Shown: piece by piece, positions 1-6,700 of the stretch
Layout: each line of letters opens with the position of its first letter
How positions within the stretch are numbered: position 1 is the first letter of the stretch
Origin: Actinomycetes bacterium
GTDB lineage: Bacteria; Actinomycetota; Actinomycetes; Actinomycetales; Microbacteriaceae
Direction of reading: 5' to 3'
Assembly: GCA_030425055.1 (NCBI GenBank)
Contig: JAUHVN010000063.1
Location: 1 to 11,350, forward strand
Length of the DNA stretch: 11,350 nucleotides
The notes under the pieces: generated by a model
What the model was told of the DNA's origin: nothing
The model's input: only the letters and a program-made list of their open reading frames with translations
Databases searched by the model: none
Position numbers and translations under genes: made by a program

Positions 1-17
1 GCCGAACGTCCCGTCGG

Positions 18-659
18 TCAGCGGTCGTGGTCGCGGTGCTCGGCGCCGTAGACGGCCGCCTGGGTGCGACGCTCCATGCCGAGCTTGGCGAGCAGGGCGC
101 TGACGTAGTTCTTCACCGTCTTCTCGGCGAGCCCGAGGTGCTCGCCGATCTGCCGGTTCGTCAGGCCGTCGGCGATCAGGTCGAGCACCTGGCGCTCACG
201 GTAGGTGAGGTCCACCGTCGGGGCGTCGGTGGCGTGGGTGCACGGAGCCGCGGCGGTCGCGGCGCGCTGCAGAGAGGTCGACGACTGCACCGTCCGCCCG
301 GCGGCCACGGCGCGGATCGCCTCGACGAGGGCGCCGCTGCGCACATCCTTCAGGACGTACCCGCTCGCGCCCGCCAGTGCGGCCGCGCGCAGTGCCTCGT
401 CGTCGTCGTACGCGGTGAGGATGAGGCAGCGGATGCCGGAGTGCCGCGAGAGCACCTCACGGCACAGCGCGATGCCGCTGCCGTCGGGCAGCCGTACGTC
501 GAGCACCGCGACGTCCGGCGTCGTCGCCTCGATGCGCCGCAGCGCGTCGGCGACCGTGCCCGCCTCGCCGACGACGTCGAGGTCGCCGGCGGTCTGCAGC
601 AGCTGGGCGATGCCGCGGCGCACCACTTCGTGATCGTCGACGAGGAAGACGGTGGTCAT
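18..659 (-). CDS. devR: DevR/DosR-type response regulator (NarL/LuxR family)
   Basis: 213-aa DNA-binding response regulator that should receive phosphate from the kinase encoded just upstream. Residues 1-120 form a receiver domain: acidic pair D8/D9, phosphoacceptor D54 in VLDVRLPDG, switch T82 and K104 in GYVLKD. A linker leads to a LuxR-type HTH at about 150-205, with LTYRERQVLDLIADGLTN followed by the recognition stretch EKTVKNYVSALLAKLGMERR. The start VFLVDDHEVVRRG and the recognition helix are near-identical to Mycobacterium tuberculosis DevR/DosR as I remember it, including the K and N that contact DNA there. The chosen ATG has a GAGGAG ribosome site 5 nt upstream and overlaps the kinase stop by 4 bp (ATGA), which implies translational coupling. 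In mycobacteria this family activates hypoxia, NO and CO dormancy genes; the same role here is inferred. Family assignment is secure; orthology is likely. Confidence 0.95.
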   Translation of the reverse strand: MTTVFLVDDHEVVRRGIAQLLQTAGDLDVVGEAGTVADALRRIEATTPDVAVLDVRLPDGSGIALCREVLSRHSGIRCLILTAYDDDEALRAAALAGASGYVLKDVRSGALVEAIRAVAAGRTVQSSTSLQRAATAAAPCTHATDAPTVDLTYRERQVLDLIADGLTNRQIGEHLGLAEKTVKNYVSALLAKLGMERRTQAAVYGAEHRDHDR

Positions 660-2269
660 GAGTGCTCCTCGTCGATGGGAACCCGCCAGATCGCGGTCGT
701 GCCGCCGCTGGCGCCGGCGCCCAGTTCGAACGCGCCGCCGCGCAGGGCTGCGCGCTCTCCGAGGTTCGTGAGACCGCGCGGCACCGCATCGGCGGGCATC
801 CCACGGCCGTCGTCCGCCACCGTGAGGGTGACGTCGTCGCCCACGCGCAGGACGACGTCGACCGTCGTCGCGTCCGCGTGGCGGACCACGTTCGACAGGC
901 ACTCGCGGAGCACCGCCGCGAGGTCTTCGGCCAGGTCGGGGCCGACGAGCGTGTCGATCGCGCCTTCGAACCGGATTCGCGGCGCCGACGGCAGATGGTG
1001 CGCGGCGTCGGAGGCGATCTCGAGCAGCCGCTCGCGCGTGCCCCCGCCGCGATGGCCGTCGCCGGCGCCGAGCGCGAAGATCACCGTGCGGATCTCCTTG
1101 ATCGCCTCGTCGAGCGCGTCGATCTGCGCCGTGAGCGCGGCGACCGTGTCGCCGTCGGCCGACGACGCGACGGCCTGCAGTGCGAGGCCCGCACCGAACA
1201 GCCGCTGGATGACGTGGTCGTGAAGGTCGCGGGCGATGCGTGCGCGGTCGCGCGCGAGCTCGAGGCGACGGCGGTCGTCGCGCCCCCGCACGACCTCGAT
1301 CGCCACGCCCGCCTGGCCGGCGAACACGAATCCCATCTCGAGCTCGTCATCGCTGAAGGGGCGTCCGCCGTCGCGCCGCGCGAGCGTGAGCACGCCGAGC
1401 GCCTCCGCTCCCGACAGCAGCGGAAGGGCCACGGTGGGTCCGAGCGCCGGGCGCTCGCTCAGCTCGGGGACGTGGGGCGCGCTCGCGGCGCGTCCCGACC
1501 GCAGCGCCCGCTCGGCGAGCGTCCCGTCGAGGGGGATGGTGCGGCCGTGCAGGCTCGCGGCGCCCCTTCCTGTCGCCGCGACGACGGTGAGCGCCGATTC
1601 CGAGGCATCCAGCGTCGCGAGGATCACCAGGTCGGCGCCGACCATCGGCGCGAGGCGTTCGGTGATGACGTCGAAGGCGTCGGCGCTGTCGACGACGAGC
1701 AGAGCACCCATCACGTCAGCGAGCGCCGCGTTCCACGCCTCTCGCGTGCGCGCGCGTTCGAACAGGCGCGCGTTGGCGATCGCGATGCCGGCGATCGCGG
1801 CGAGCGAGACGATGAGCTCTTCGTCCTCGTCGGTGAACCCGCCGCCGATGCGTTCGGCCAGGTACAGGTCGCCGTACACCTCGCCGCGCACGCGCACGGG
1901 CACGCCGAGGAACGAGTCCATCGGCGGGTGCTGCGCGGGGAAGCCGACCGAGCGCGGATCCGAGCCGAGATGATCGAGCCGCACCGGTGCGTCGGCGGCG
2001 ATGACGGCGCCCAGGATGCCGGTGCCGCGCGGTGGGTCACCGATCCTGCGGGCGACATCGCGGGGGATGCCGCGATGGATGAACCGTTCGAGCATCCCGT
2101 CGTCGCCCAGCACACCCAGGGCGCCGTATCGCGCGCCGACCAGTGTCATCGCCGACTCGACGATGCGCCCGAGGACGTCCTCGAGTTCGAGGTGCTCCAC
2201 GACGGCACCGGCCGCCGCCAGCAGGTCGTCGAGATGCCGCCGCGTCGCCTCGGAGTCCGTCGCCCGCAC
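656..2269 (-). CDS. devS: DevS/DosT-like double-GAF sensor histidine kinase
   Basis: Soluble sensor kinase of about 537 aa without membrane segments, cognate to the downstream regulator. Domains in order: GAF1 (about 30-172), GAF2 (about 190-330), HisKA_3 dimerisation helix with phosphoacceptor H350 in IARDLHDHVIQRL, and HATPase_c with N-box RECLSNVVRH (N460), G-box DDGRGMP (486-492) and GLTNLGER (499-506). GAF1 carries HPPM at H114 and DLYL at Y136, matching in residue and 22-residue spacing the haem ligand H149 and distal Y171 of M. tuberculosis DosS. At the DosS E87 position it has G52, as in DosT. I chose the GTG at 2269 because AAGGAGG lies 5 nt upstream. An ATG at 2287 (543 aa, start MLKEADV) is possible but has no obvious ribosome site. 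The gene lies 32 bp after the stress-protein gene and overlaps the regulator gene by 4 bp. The kinase call is certain; haem binding is inferred from conserved residues. Confidence 0.93.
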   Translation of the reverse strand: MRATDSEATRRHLDDLLAAAGAVVEHLELEDVLGRIVESAMTLVGARYGALGVLGDDGMLERFIHRGIPRDVARRIGDPPRGTGILGAVIAADAPVRLDHLGSDPRSVGFPAQHPPMDSFLGVPVRVRGEVYGDLYLAERIGGGFTDEDEELIVSLAAIAGIAIANARLFERARTREAWNAALADVMGALLVVDSADAFDVITERLAPMVGADLVILATLDASESALTVVAATGRGAASLHGRTIPLDGTLAERALRSGRAASAPHVPELSERPALGPTVALPLLSGAEALGVLTLARRDGGRPFSDDELEMGFVFAGQAGVAIEVVRGRDDRRRLELARDRARIARDLHDHVIQRLFGAGLALQAVASSADGDTVAALTAQIDALDEAIKEIRTVIFALGAGDGHRGGGTRERLLEIASDAAHHLPSAPRIRFEGAIDTLVGPDLAEDLAAVLRECLSNVVRHADATTVDVVLRVGDDVTLTVADDGRGMPADAVPRGLTNLGERAALRGGAFELGAGASGGTTAIWRVPIDEEHS

Positions 2270-2274
2270 GTCGG

Positions 2275-2281
2275 CCTCCTT
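2275..2281 (-). promoter_or_regulatory. Ribosome binding site deciding the kinase start
   Basis: On the minus strand this reads AAGGAGG, a near-perfect anti-16S match placed 5 nt before a GTG at 2269. It lies just inside the longer reading that would begin with ATG at 2287, which has only a poor upstream sequence (CCGGCGTACGG). This favours the GTG start, shortening the kinase by six residues. Confidence 0.6.
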
Positions 2282-2301
2282 CAGCATCCGTACGCCGGAT
2301 T

Positions 2302-3135
2302 CTAGTGAGGCTCGAGGGGCGGCACGACACACACCGGGATGTCGACCTGACCGATCACGTCGCGCGCGACCGAGCCGATGATCCCCGCTTCGAGCACCCC
2401 GCGGCGGTGGGTGCCCACGACGATCATGCTCGACCGGTCGGCTTCGGCGCACAGCGCGCCGCCGGGGGATGCGCCGATGAGGCGCTCTTCGACCTCGATC
2501 GTCGGATGCGCCTCGCGCACGCGGCGGACCGCGTCGCGGAGGATCTGCCGATGGCTCTCCTTGACCTGCAGCGGCGATGCCAGCAGCGCGACCGAACCGT
2601 CCATCGTCGGCGTCGGCATCGACCACGCGTGCACGACGCGCAGTCGGCCGCCGCCGCTCTCGGCCTCGCGGGCTGCGAACATCAGTGCGGCATCCGACGA
2701 GTCGTCGTCGTCGATGCCGACCGTGACGGGGTGGTCGTCGGCGGTCCAGGTGTCGGGCACGAGGCACACCGGGGTGTGGGCCCGCGCGGTCAGCCTCGAC
2801 GGCATCCATCCGCTGAGGGCTGCGCGGAGCGGTCGCCCCCGGTGCACGCCGATCACCAGCAGGTCGGCGCGGTCGGCCTCGGCCAGCAGCGCCTTCGGCA
2901 TGGTCCCCCCGATGCGGTGGGACTCGACGTGCGATCCCGGCGACCGGTCGCGCACGCGACGCTCGGCCTCGTGGAGGGCGAGGCGATTGTGGGAGTGGTC
3001 TCCGGCCGGGGCGAGGGCGGCCGTGACCATCGCGAGCACCACGGTGCACGTCTTGTCGGCGCAGTGGTCGGCGACCCATTCGAGGGCGCTGCGTGCGGCT
3101 GGGCTCTCGTCGTATCCGACGACGATGTTCTGCAT
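2302..3135 (-). CDS. Tandem universal stress protein (two UspA domains)
   Basis: 277-aa cytoplasmic protein with two UspA folds, about 1-128 (starting MQNIVVGYDESPAARSALEW) and 135-272 (starting HPVTVGIDDDDSSDAAL). Its length and layout match the two-domain stress proteins of the mycobacterial DosR regulon such as Rv2623. The nucleotide-binding pattern G-2X-G-9X-G-S/T is incomplete in both halves. Domain 2 has GTHRRG and keeps GS at 254-255 but carries R at the second Gly. Domain 1 has GVHRG and ends in G-W (109-110) instead of G-S/T. ATP binding, if any, would be expected in domain 2. The ATG at 3135 is preceded by GGGAG. It is the first gene of the operon with the kinase and regulator, a link known from actinobacterial DosR systems, so it is probably both a target and a modulator of that response. 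The family is certain; the exact role is unknown. Confidence 0.93.
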   Translation of the reverse strand: MQNIVVGYDESPAARSALEWVADHCADKTCTVVLAMVTAALAPAGDHSHNRLALHEAERRVRDRSPGSHVESHRIGGTMPKALLAEADRADLLVIGVHRGRPLRAALSGWMPSRLTARAHTPVCLVPDTWTADDHPVTVGIDDDDSSDAALMFAAREAESGGGRLRVVHAWSMPTPTMDGSVALLASPLQVKESHRQILRDAVRRVREAHPTIEVEERLIGASPGGALCAEADRSSMIVVGTHRRGVLEAGIIGSVARDVIGQVDIPVCVVPPLEPH

Positions 3136-3291
3136 GATCGCTCCCTTCGTCCGCCGGCGCGATCCGTCCGGCATCCGCAGGCTACGACGGCGCGCACACG
3201 CTGATCAGGGTCGAAGGTCCCGGCGACCCCGGGCGCGCCGCCGGCCGATCTGGGATGGTGGAACGAACGGACCCGCGAGGAAGGCGAGCTG
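3136..3291. promoter_or_regulatory. Divergent promoter region between stress operon and hydrolase-like gene
   Basis: This 156-bp gap must hold the promoters of both divergent units. On the minus strand TAGCCT (3179-3184) is a plausible -10 box for the stress operon, giving a start near 3172 and a leader of about 36 nt. No convincing -35 is seen, which suits an activator-dependent promoter. On the plus strand GAGGAAGG (3277-3284) is the ribosome site of the hydrolase-like gene; I could not assign its promoter. Confidence 0.45.
3205..3224 (-). promoter_or_regulatory. Candidate DosR-type operator upstream of the stress/two-component operon
   Basis: The core GGGTCGAAGGTCCC (3208-3221) matches 11 of 14 positions of the mycobacterial DosR core consensus GGGACTWWAGTCCC, including both outer GGG/CCC triplets and the C and G next to them. 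The flanks match poorly. It is centred about 42 bp upstream of the start predicted from the TAGCCT box, which is where DosR-type activators sit over the -35 region. This suggests autoregulation. The match is by eye and GC-rich DNA makes such cores more likely by chance. Confidence 0.45.
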
Positions 3292-4098
3292 ATGGCCGAT
3301 CGACGGACGCGCACCGCCGAAGGCGGCTGGATGGGACTGACGACGCTGGGCGATCCGGCCGCCGAGCGCGTGGTCGTGCTGTTCCACCCGACGCCCGGCG
3401 CCAGCGGATTCGACCCCGACCCGGCGGTCACGCGTCACGAGGGGGTGCGCCTCCTGGGCTTCGACCGCCCCGGCTGGGGGGCGTCGGACCCGCTGCCGGA
3501 CGGTGCGCACGCGTCGTTCGCGGACCACGCCGACGATGTCGCCCGCTACCTGCGCGAGACCGACGCCGAGGCCCGACGGGCGAGCGGAACGGTGTCGGGC
3601 CCCGTCGGCGTCATCGGCTGGGGTGCGGGCGCACGGGCGGCGCTGAGCCTCGCCGGTCGGCATCCGTCGCTCGTCGACCGGCTCGTCCTCGTCGACGCGC
3701 CCGCGCACGGCTTGCGCCTGCGGGTCGACGGCCCGCCGTTCCGTCCGGCGGACCTGGGCATCGCCGATCCCGCCGAGTACGACGTCTCCGCCGGCAGCGA
3801 GCGGCGGCTGGAGCGGATGCTCGCCGAGGCGGGCCGCCGCGGCCGCCGTGGTCTCGAATTCGACCAGGCGGCCATGCGCACGCGCGACTGGCGCGACACG
3901 CTGCGCGACATCCGCGCCGAGACCCTGCTCGTCTACAGCGTCGATCGCCCCGACACGGGACCCGTCGTCGACGGGTGGGTGCTGCGCCGCCGCATCCCGG
4001 GGTCGCGCGTGGTGCGGGTCGAGAACGCCGGGGCCCTCACGATCTGCGCGGTGTGGCCGCGGATCCTCGCCCACGCGGCGCCGCGCTCATCCAGCTGA
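3292..4098 (+). CDS. Alpha/beta-hydrolase-fold protein, probably catalytically inactive
   Basis: 268-aa protein with an alpha/beta-hydrolase layout: strand and oxyanion region VVVLFHPTPGAS (27-38), GFDRPGWGASDP (56-67), nucleophile-elbow region VGVIGWGAGARAAL (105-118), strand VDRLVLVDAP (128-137), and late strand LLVYSVDRPD with possible acid D218. The elbow, normally G-x-S-x-G, reads G-W-G-A-G, so Gly111 replaces the nucleophilic Ser. The final motif, normally G-H, reads ENAGALT, so Ala248 replaces the catalytic His. Losing two of three triad residues argues for a pseudoenzyme rather than a sequencing error. A plausible alternative is that catalytic residues are displaced to other positions. 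The ATG is preceded by GAGGAAGG at 7 nt. It is transcribed away from the stress/two-component operon across a shared 156-bp gap. Substrate or partner is unknown. Confidence 0.85.
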   Translation: MADRRTRTAEGGWMGLTTLGDPAAERVVVLFHPTPGASGFDPDPAVTRHEGVRLLGFDRPGWGASDPLPDGAHASFADHADDVARYLRETDAEARRASGTVSGPVGVIGWGAGARAALSLAGRHPSLVDRLVLVDAPAHGLRLRVDGPPFRPADLGIADPAEYDVSAGSERRLERMLAEAGRRGRRGLEFDQAAMRTRDWRDTLRDIRAETLLVYSVDRPDTGPVVDGWVLRRRIPGSRVVRVENAGALTICAVWPRILAHAAPRSSS

Positions 4099-4100
4099 TC

Positions 4101-4122
4101 GGGCCACGGCGTCTCGTGGGCC
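4101..4122. terminator. Candidate bidirectional terminator hairpin between convergent genes
   Basis: The gap between two convergent stop codons contains GGCCACG, a 6-nt loop (GCGTCT) and CGTGG(G)CC, a stem of 7 pairs with one bulged G at 4120. No T-run follows on either strand, so efficient termination is uncertain. Its position between convergent genes is the main support. Confidence 0.4.
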
Positions 4123-4134
4123 GCGCGGTCGGCC

Positions 4135-4506
4135 TCAGCCCAGTGCGATGAGCAGCGAGAGCGCCGCGAGCACGATCGACACCGGCACCATGACGTACCG
4201 CTCGGGCTTGCTGCGCGAGATGGCGTTCATGGCGATGCCGAGCGTGAAGTAGGCGAAGATCACCCACATCGCCACCTGCGAGAACGCATCGGGGAAGACA
4301 TCGACGATTCCGACGCGGTCCCACGCGATCGCGGCGATGAGGGCGTAGACGACGATCGTCACCGCGCTGCCGATCCGCAGCCGGGCCGGCAGCACCCGAT
4401 GCTGCCCGCCCCACGCGAACCGGCCGAACGGAGCGCCGAAGACGAGCGCGGCCTGGAAGATCGCCAGCACGGCGAGGACGACGGTGAGAGCGGATGCGGC
4501 GATCAC
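4135..4506 (-). CDS. Small four-helix membrane protein
   Basis: 123-aa membrane protein when started at the GTG at 4506. Hydrophobic stretches at about 2-24, 46-65, 78-96 and 106-122 predict four helices. Between helices 1 and 2 is a conserved-looking polar loop, PFGRFAWGGQHRVLPARLRIGS, and helix 3 is followed by a basic loop SRSKPERY. Two starts compete. The GTG gives a GTGA 4-bp overlap with the oxidoreductase stop, the same arrangement as at the previous gene junction, with GAGGAAGG 9 nt upstream. The ATG at 4515 (126 aa, MGAVIAA) sits directly against that ribosome site. It is the last gene of a four-gene operon. I do not recognise a characterised family and assign no function. Confidence 0.85.
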   Translation of the reverse strand: MIAASALTVVLAVLAIFQAALVFGAPFGRFAWGGQHRVLPARLRIGSAVTIVVYALIAAIAWDRVGIVDVFPDAFSQVAMWVIFAYFTLGIAMNAISRSKPERYVMVPVSIVLAALSLLIALG

Positions 4507-5408
4507 AGCGCCCATCCTTCCTCGCCGCGCACCCTCACGAGCACATTTCCGCGCTTGCGACCGGTCTCGACGTGCGCGTGCGCCTGCGCGATGTCGTCGA
4601 GGTCGTACTCGCGGTCGATCACCGCGCGCAGCGCGCCCGACGCGAGCAGGTCGCGCACGGCCATGAGCTCGTCGAGCGTCTCGTCGCGGCGCGTGCGCAC
4701 CGTGACGAAGCGTCCACCGTCGTTCAGGATGCCGCGCAGCCGGCGCTCGCGCAGCGTGCCGACGGCGTCGAAGACGACGTCGAACCGGCGTGCGACGGTG
4801 GTGACGTCGGTCGTGGTGTGGTCGATCACGGCGGCGGCGCCCAGTTCGCGCACCAGGTCGGCGTTGCGCGCCGAACTGACCGCGGTCACCCGGGCGCCGC
4901 GCGCCCGCGCGATCTGCACGGCGAAGCTGCCGACGCTGCCCGACGCCCCGTTCACGAGCACGTCGGTGCCCGCCACGACGCCGGCCTCGTCGAGGAAGTG
5001 GAGGGCCGTCATCGCGCCGACGGGCGTCGGGGCCGCCTCGTCGAACGTCACATGGTCGGGGATCTCGGCGATGACGCCCTCGGCGTCGACGAGCACGAAC
5101 TCGGCGTGCGCGCCGTGCTCGGTGCCCGACGTGGTGCCGAAGACGCGGCATCCGGGCGCGAAGCCCACCGCGCTGTCGCCGACGGCCGCGACCGTGCCGG
5201 CGAACTCGTGACCGAGCACGCGCTTGGGCTTCTCGCCGAAGGCGCGCACGATCAGTGCCGGCATCTTGCGCAGCACCACGTCGCCGCGGGTCACCGAGGT
5301 GGCGTGCACCCGCACGAGCACCTCGCCCGGCGCGGGCACCGGCACGGTCAGGTCGGTGTGCTCGAGTCCGTCGACCGATCCGGGCCGATGCGTGCGCACG
5401 GCCCTCAC
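4503..5408 (-). CDS. Zinc-independent MDR-family NAD(P)-dependent oxidoreductase (quinone oxidoreductase-like)
   Basis: 301-aa cytoplasmic medium-chain dehydrogenase/reductase. The N-terminal GroES-like domain has VPVPAPGEVLVRVHATSVTRGD (about 22-43) and GHEFAGTVAAVGD (66-78). The Rossmann domain has the nucleotide loop NGASGSVGSFAVQIA (153-167), then VIDH and FDVVFDAVG (209-217). The C-terminus HAHVETGRKRGNVLVRV is typical of the family. It lacks the catalytic-zinc Cys and the four-Cys structural zinc loop, so it belongs with quinone oxidoreductase-like enzymes that reduce quinones or enals using NAD(P)H; the substrate cannot be read. It is slightly short for the family. The GTG start gives a GTGA overlap with the stop of the DUF4386 gene, so its translation is probably coupled, and the same overlap recurs at its 3' end. 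Its place among three membrane proteins is unusual. The family call is strong. Confidence 0.92.
   Translation of the reverse strand: MRAVRTHRPGSVDGLEHTDLTVPVPAPGEVLVRVHATSVTRGDVVLRKMPALIVRAFGEKPKRVLGHEFAGTVAAVGDSAVGFAPGCRVFGTTSGTEHGAHAEFVLVDAEGVIAEIPDHVTFDEAAPTPVGAMTALHFLDEAGVVAGTDVLVNGASGSVGSFAVQIARARGARVTAVSSARNADLVRELGAAAVIDHTTTDVTTVARRFDVVFDAVGTLRERRLRGILNDGGRFVTVRTRRDETLDELMAVRDLLASGALRAVIDREYDLDDIAQAHAHVETGRKRGNVLVRVRGEEGWAL
4516..4523 (-). promoter_or_regulatory. Ribosome binding site of the last operon gene
   Basis: Reads GAGGAAGG on the minus strand, lying within the end of the oxidoreductase gene. It abuts an ATG at 4515 and is 9 nt from a GTG at 4506. The wider spacing and the 4-bp stop overlap favour GTG, but ATG initiation from the GAGG part is possible. 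Confidence 0.55.
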
Positions 5409-6166
5409 GGCTGCACCTGCCCGGACTTGCGCATCCACGCCTCGGTGTTCACGCCCTTGAAGAGCAGCCACACGGCGAAGAGCAGCTCGCCGGGGATCGC
5501 AAGCACGATCACGACGATCTCGAGCGGGCCGGCCAGTTCCGGGAAGATCAGCACCCCGAAGCTCTGGACGAAGTAGCCGAGTCCGGCGAGCACCAGCAGG
5601 ATCCCGACGATCTTCGGCATGAAGCCCGAGCGGTACGCCAGCCAGCCGGTCAGCGTGAGCGACAGGGCGAAGAACAGACCCCACACCAGCACGATCGATC
5701 CGTTCGTCTCCTGGAAGAACTGGCCGAGAGCCTCGGCCTCGGCGGCCGAGAACGCGGCGAGGAAGCCCGCGCCGCTGAGTGCGACGAGGGTCGCGATGCT
5801 GGTGAAGACGTTGCCGGCGGCCATGACGACGCCCTCGGCCACGCGTGCCAGCGCGGCGGCGAGCGACCCCGCACGGCTGACGGGCCGGAAGAGCACGTAG
5901 AGCACGGCGGCGACGGCGATCTCGATCAGGAAGATGGATGCTTCACCGGCCATCCCGAGGCGGAACAGCGTCTCGTTGGCGCGGATGCCCTCGGCGGTCG
6001 CCGCGGCGTCGCCCGGTACGAACAGCGAGCTGCGCACGGCGGTCGACAGCGGGTAGATGAGGAAGATCGCGAGGTACAGCACCCCGGCGATCCGGGTGAG
6101 GCGGCGCAGGCGGCGCGGCGTCGAGGCGACGCCGGCGGGCCGGGCGGTCGTGTCGGTGGCGGTCAT
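5405..6166 (-). CDS. DUF4386-family integral membrane protein
   Basis: 253-aa protein with a short basic cytoplasmic N-terminus and about six helices (26-46, 76-93, 112-131, 157-177, 184-206, 215-236). RRLTRIAGVLYLAIFL near the start and the C-terminal LLFAVWLLFKGVNTEAW are typical of DUF4386 proteins, a family without a known biochemical role. The ATG at 6166 has AAGGAG about 7 nt upstream. It follows the upstream small membrane gene after 15 bp and overlaps the oxidoreductase gene by 4 bp. DUF4386 genes often sit beside regulators in actinobacteria and Bacillus-type genomes; here the regulator is of AraC type. A membrane-stress or small-molecule role is only a guess. Confidence 0.9.
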   Translation of the reverse strand: MTATDTTARPAGVASTPRRLRRLTRIAGVLYLAIFLIYPLSTAVRSSLFVPGDAAATAEGIRANETLFRLGMAGEASIFLIEIAVAAVLYVLFRPVSRAGSLAAALARVAEGVVMAAGNVFTSIATLVALSGAGFLAAFSAAEAEALGQFFQETNGSIVLVWGLFFALSLTLTGWLAYRSGFMPKIVGILLVLAGLGYFVQSFGVLIFPELAGPLEIVVIVLAIPGELLFAVWLLFKGVNTEAWMRKSGQVQP

Positions 6167-6181
6167 GATCTCTCCTTGTGT

Positions 6182-6598
6182 TCAGGCCCGCTGGGTGCGG
6201 GCGCTCTTGCGTTCGTGGGTGATCGAGGCGGCGGCGTTCGTGATCTCACCCGCGACGAGGGCGGTGATGAGCACGTTCGCGACCCAGAAGGGTGCGGCAT
6301 CCGTCAGGGTGAGGACGACCGCGAGGGCGGCACCCGCGGCGAGGATCGCGTACCCCGCGCGGCGGCCGTCGAGGGCGCCGCGGTCGCTGCGGACGGGCGG
6401 GGCGATCGCGGCCATCGTGATGTGGACAGCGGCGAGCAGCACCACGGTGCCGATCACGCCCCACACCGCCAGGTCGGTGACGCCCGCCTGCGCGATACCG
6501 GCGGATGCCGCGCGCTGCGCCACCGCCACGGCGTAGCCGCCGAACACGACGGCAAGCACCCCCATCACGGCCCAGGCGCTCTTCTCGCGGAAGCTCAT
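6182..6598 (-). CDS. Small four-helix membrane protein, first gene of the operon
   Basis: 138-aa membrane protein beginning MSFREKSAWAVMGVLAVVFGG, with helices at about 8-27, 43-66, 82-99 and 105-124 and a positively charged C-terminal tail (THERKSARTQRA). The N-terminal FREKSAW followed directly by a helix is seen in small uncharacterised actinobacterial and firmicute membrane proteins; I do not assign a named family. The ATG at 6598 is preceded by GAGAGGA. It is the first gene of the operon with the DUF4386 protein, the MDR oxidoreductase and another 4-TM protein, and is divergent from the AraC-family regulator, which probably controls it. Function unknown. Confidence 0.88.
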   Translation of the reverse strand: MSFREKSAWAVMGVLAVVFGGYAVAVAQRAASAGIAQAGVTDLAVWGVIGTVVLLAAVHITMAAIAPPVRSDRGALDGRRAGYAILAAGAALAVVLTLTDAAPFWVANVLITALVAGEITNAAASITHERKSARTQRA

Positions 6599-6654
6599 GG
6601 TGTGTCCTCTCAGTCGGCTTCGGTGAGGTGATGTCCCCACGCTAGGAATGGCGG

Positions 6655-6667
6655 ATACCCGCGGTAT
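6655..6667. promoter_or_regulatory. Inverted repeat ATACC-N3-GGTAT, candidate operator
   Basis: Perfect 5-bp arms (6655-6659 and 6663-6667) around CGC. It lies where the -35 region of the leftward operon promoter should be, upstream of its TAGCGT -10 box. A repressor or activator bound here could control the operon. It is AT-richer than its surroundings, which makes it stand out. AraC proteins usually prefer direct repeats, so the binding protein is uncertain. Confidence 0.4.
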
Positions 6668-6700
6668 TGCGCGATTCGGCCGTTCTTTGGGCACTTGCGG

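Noticed and set aside
662..2305. Long plus-strand open frame opposite the histidine kinase
   Set aside because: Arg/Ala/His-rich translation without recognisable domains, opposite a gene with clear kinase motifs; long antisense frames are expected at this GC content.
2302..3079. Reading the kinase frame back through the stress-protein gene as one 807-aa protein
   Set aside because: The upstream part is the antisense-like shifted frame of the stress-protein gene, Arg/Pro-rich with no domain; kinase homology begins only after about 2287.
3292..4098. Frameshift or sequencing error as the cause of the missing catalytic residues
   Set aside because: The frame and fold motifs are continuous on both sides of each substitution and two separate catalytic positions are changed, so a single error cannot explain it.
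6621..6640. Half-site GTCCC near the membrane operon start as a second DosR box
   Set aside because: The left half does not match (about half of the core positions disagree), so it is no better than chance.
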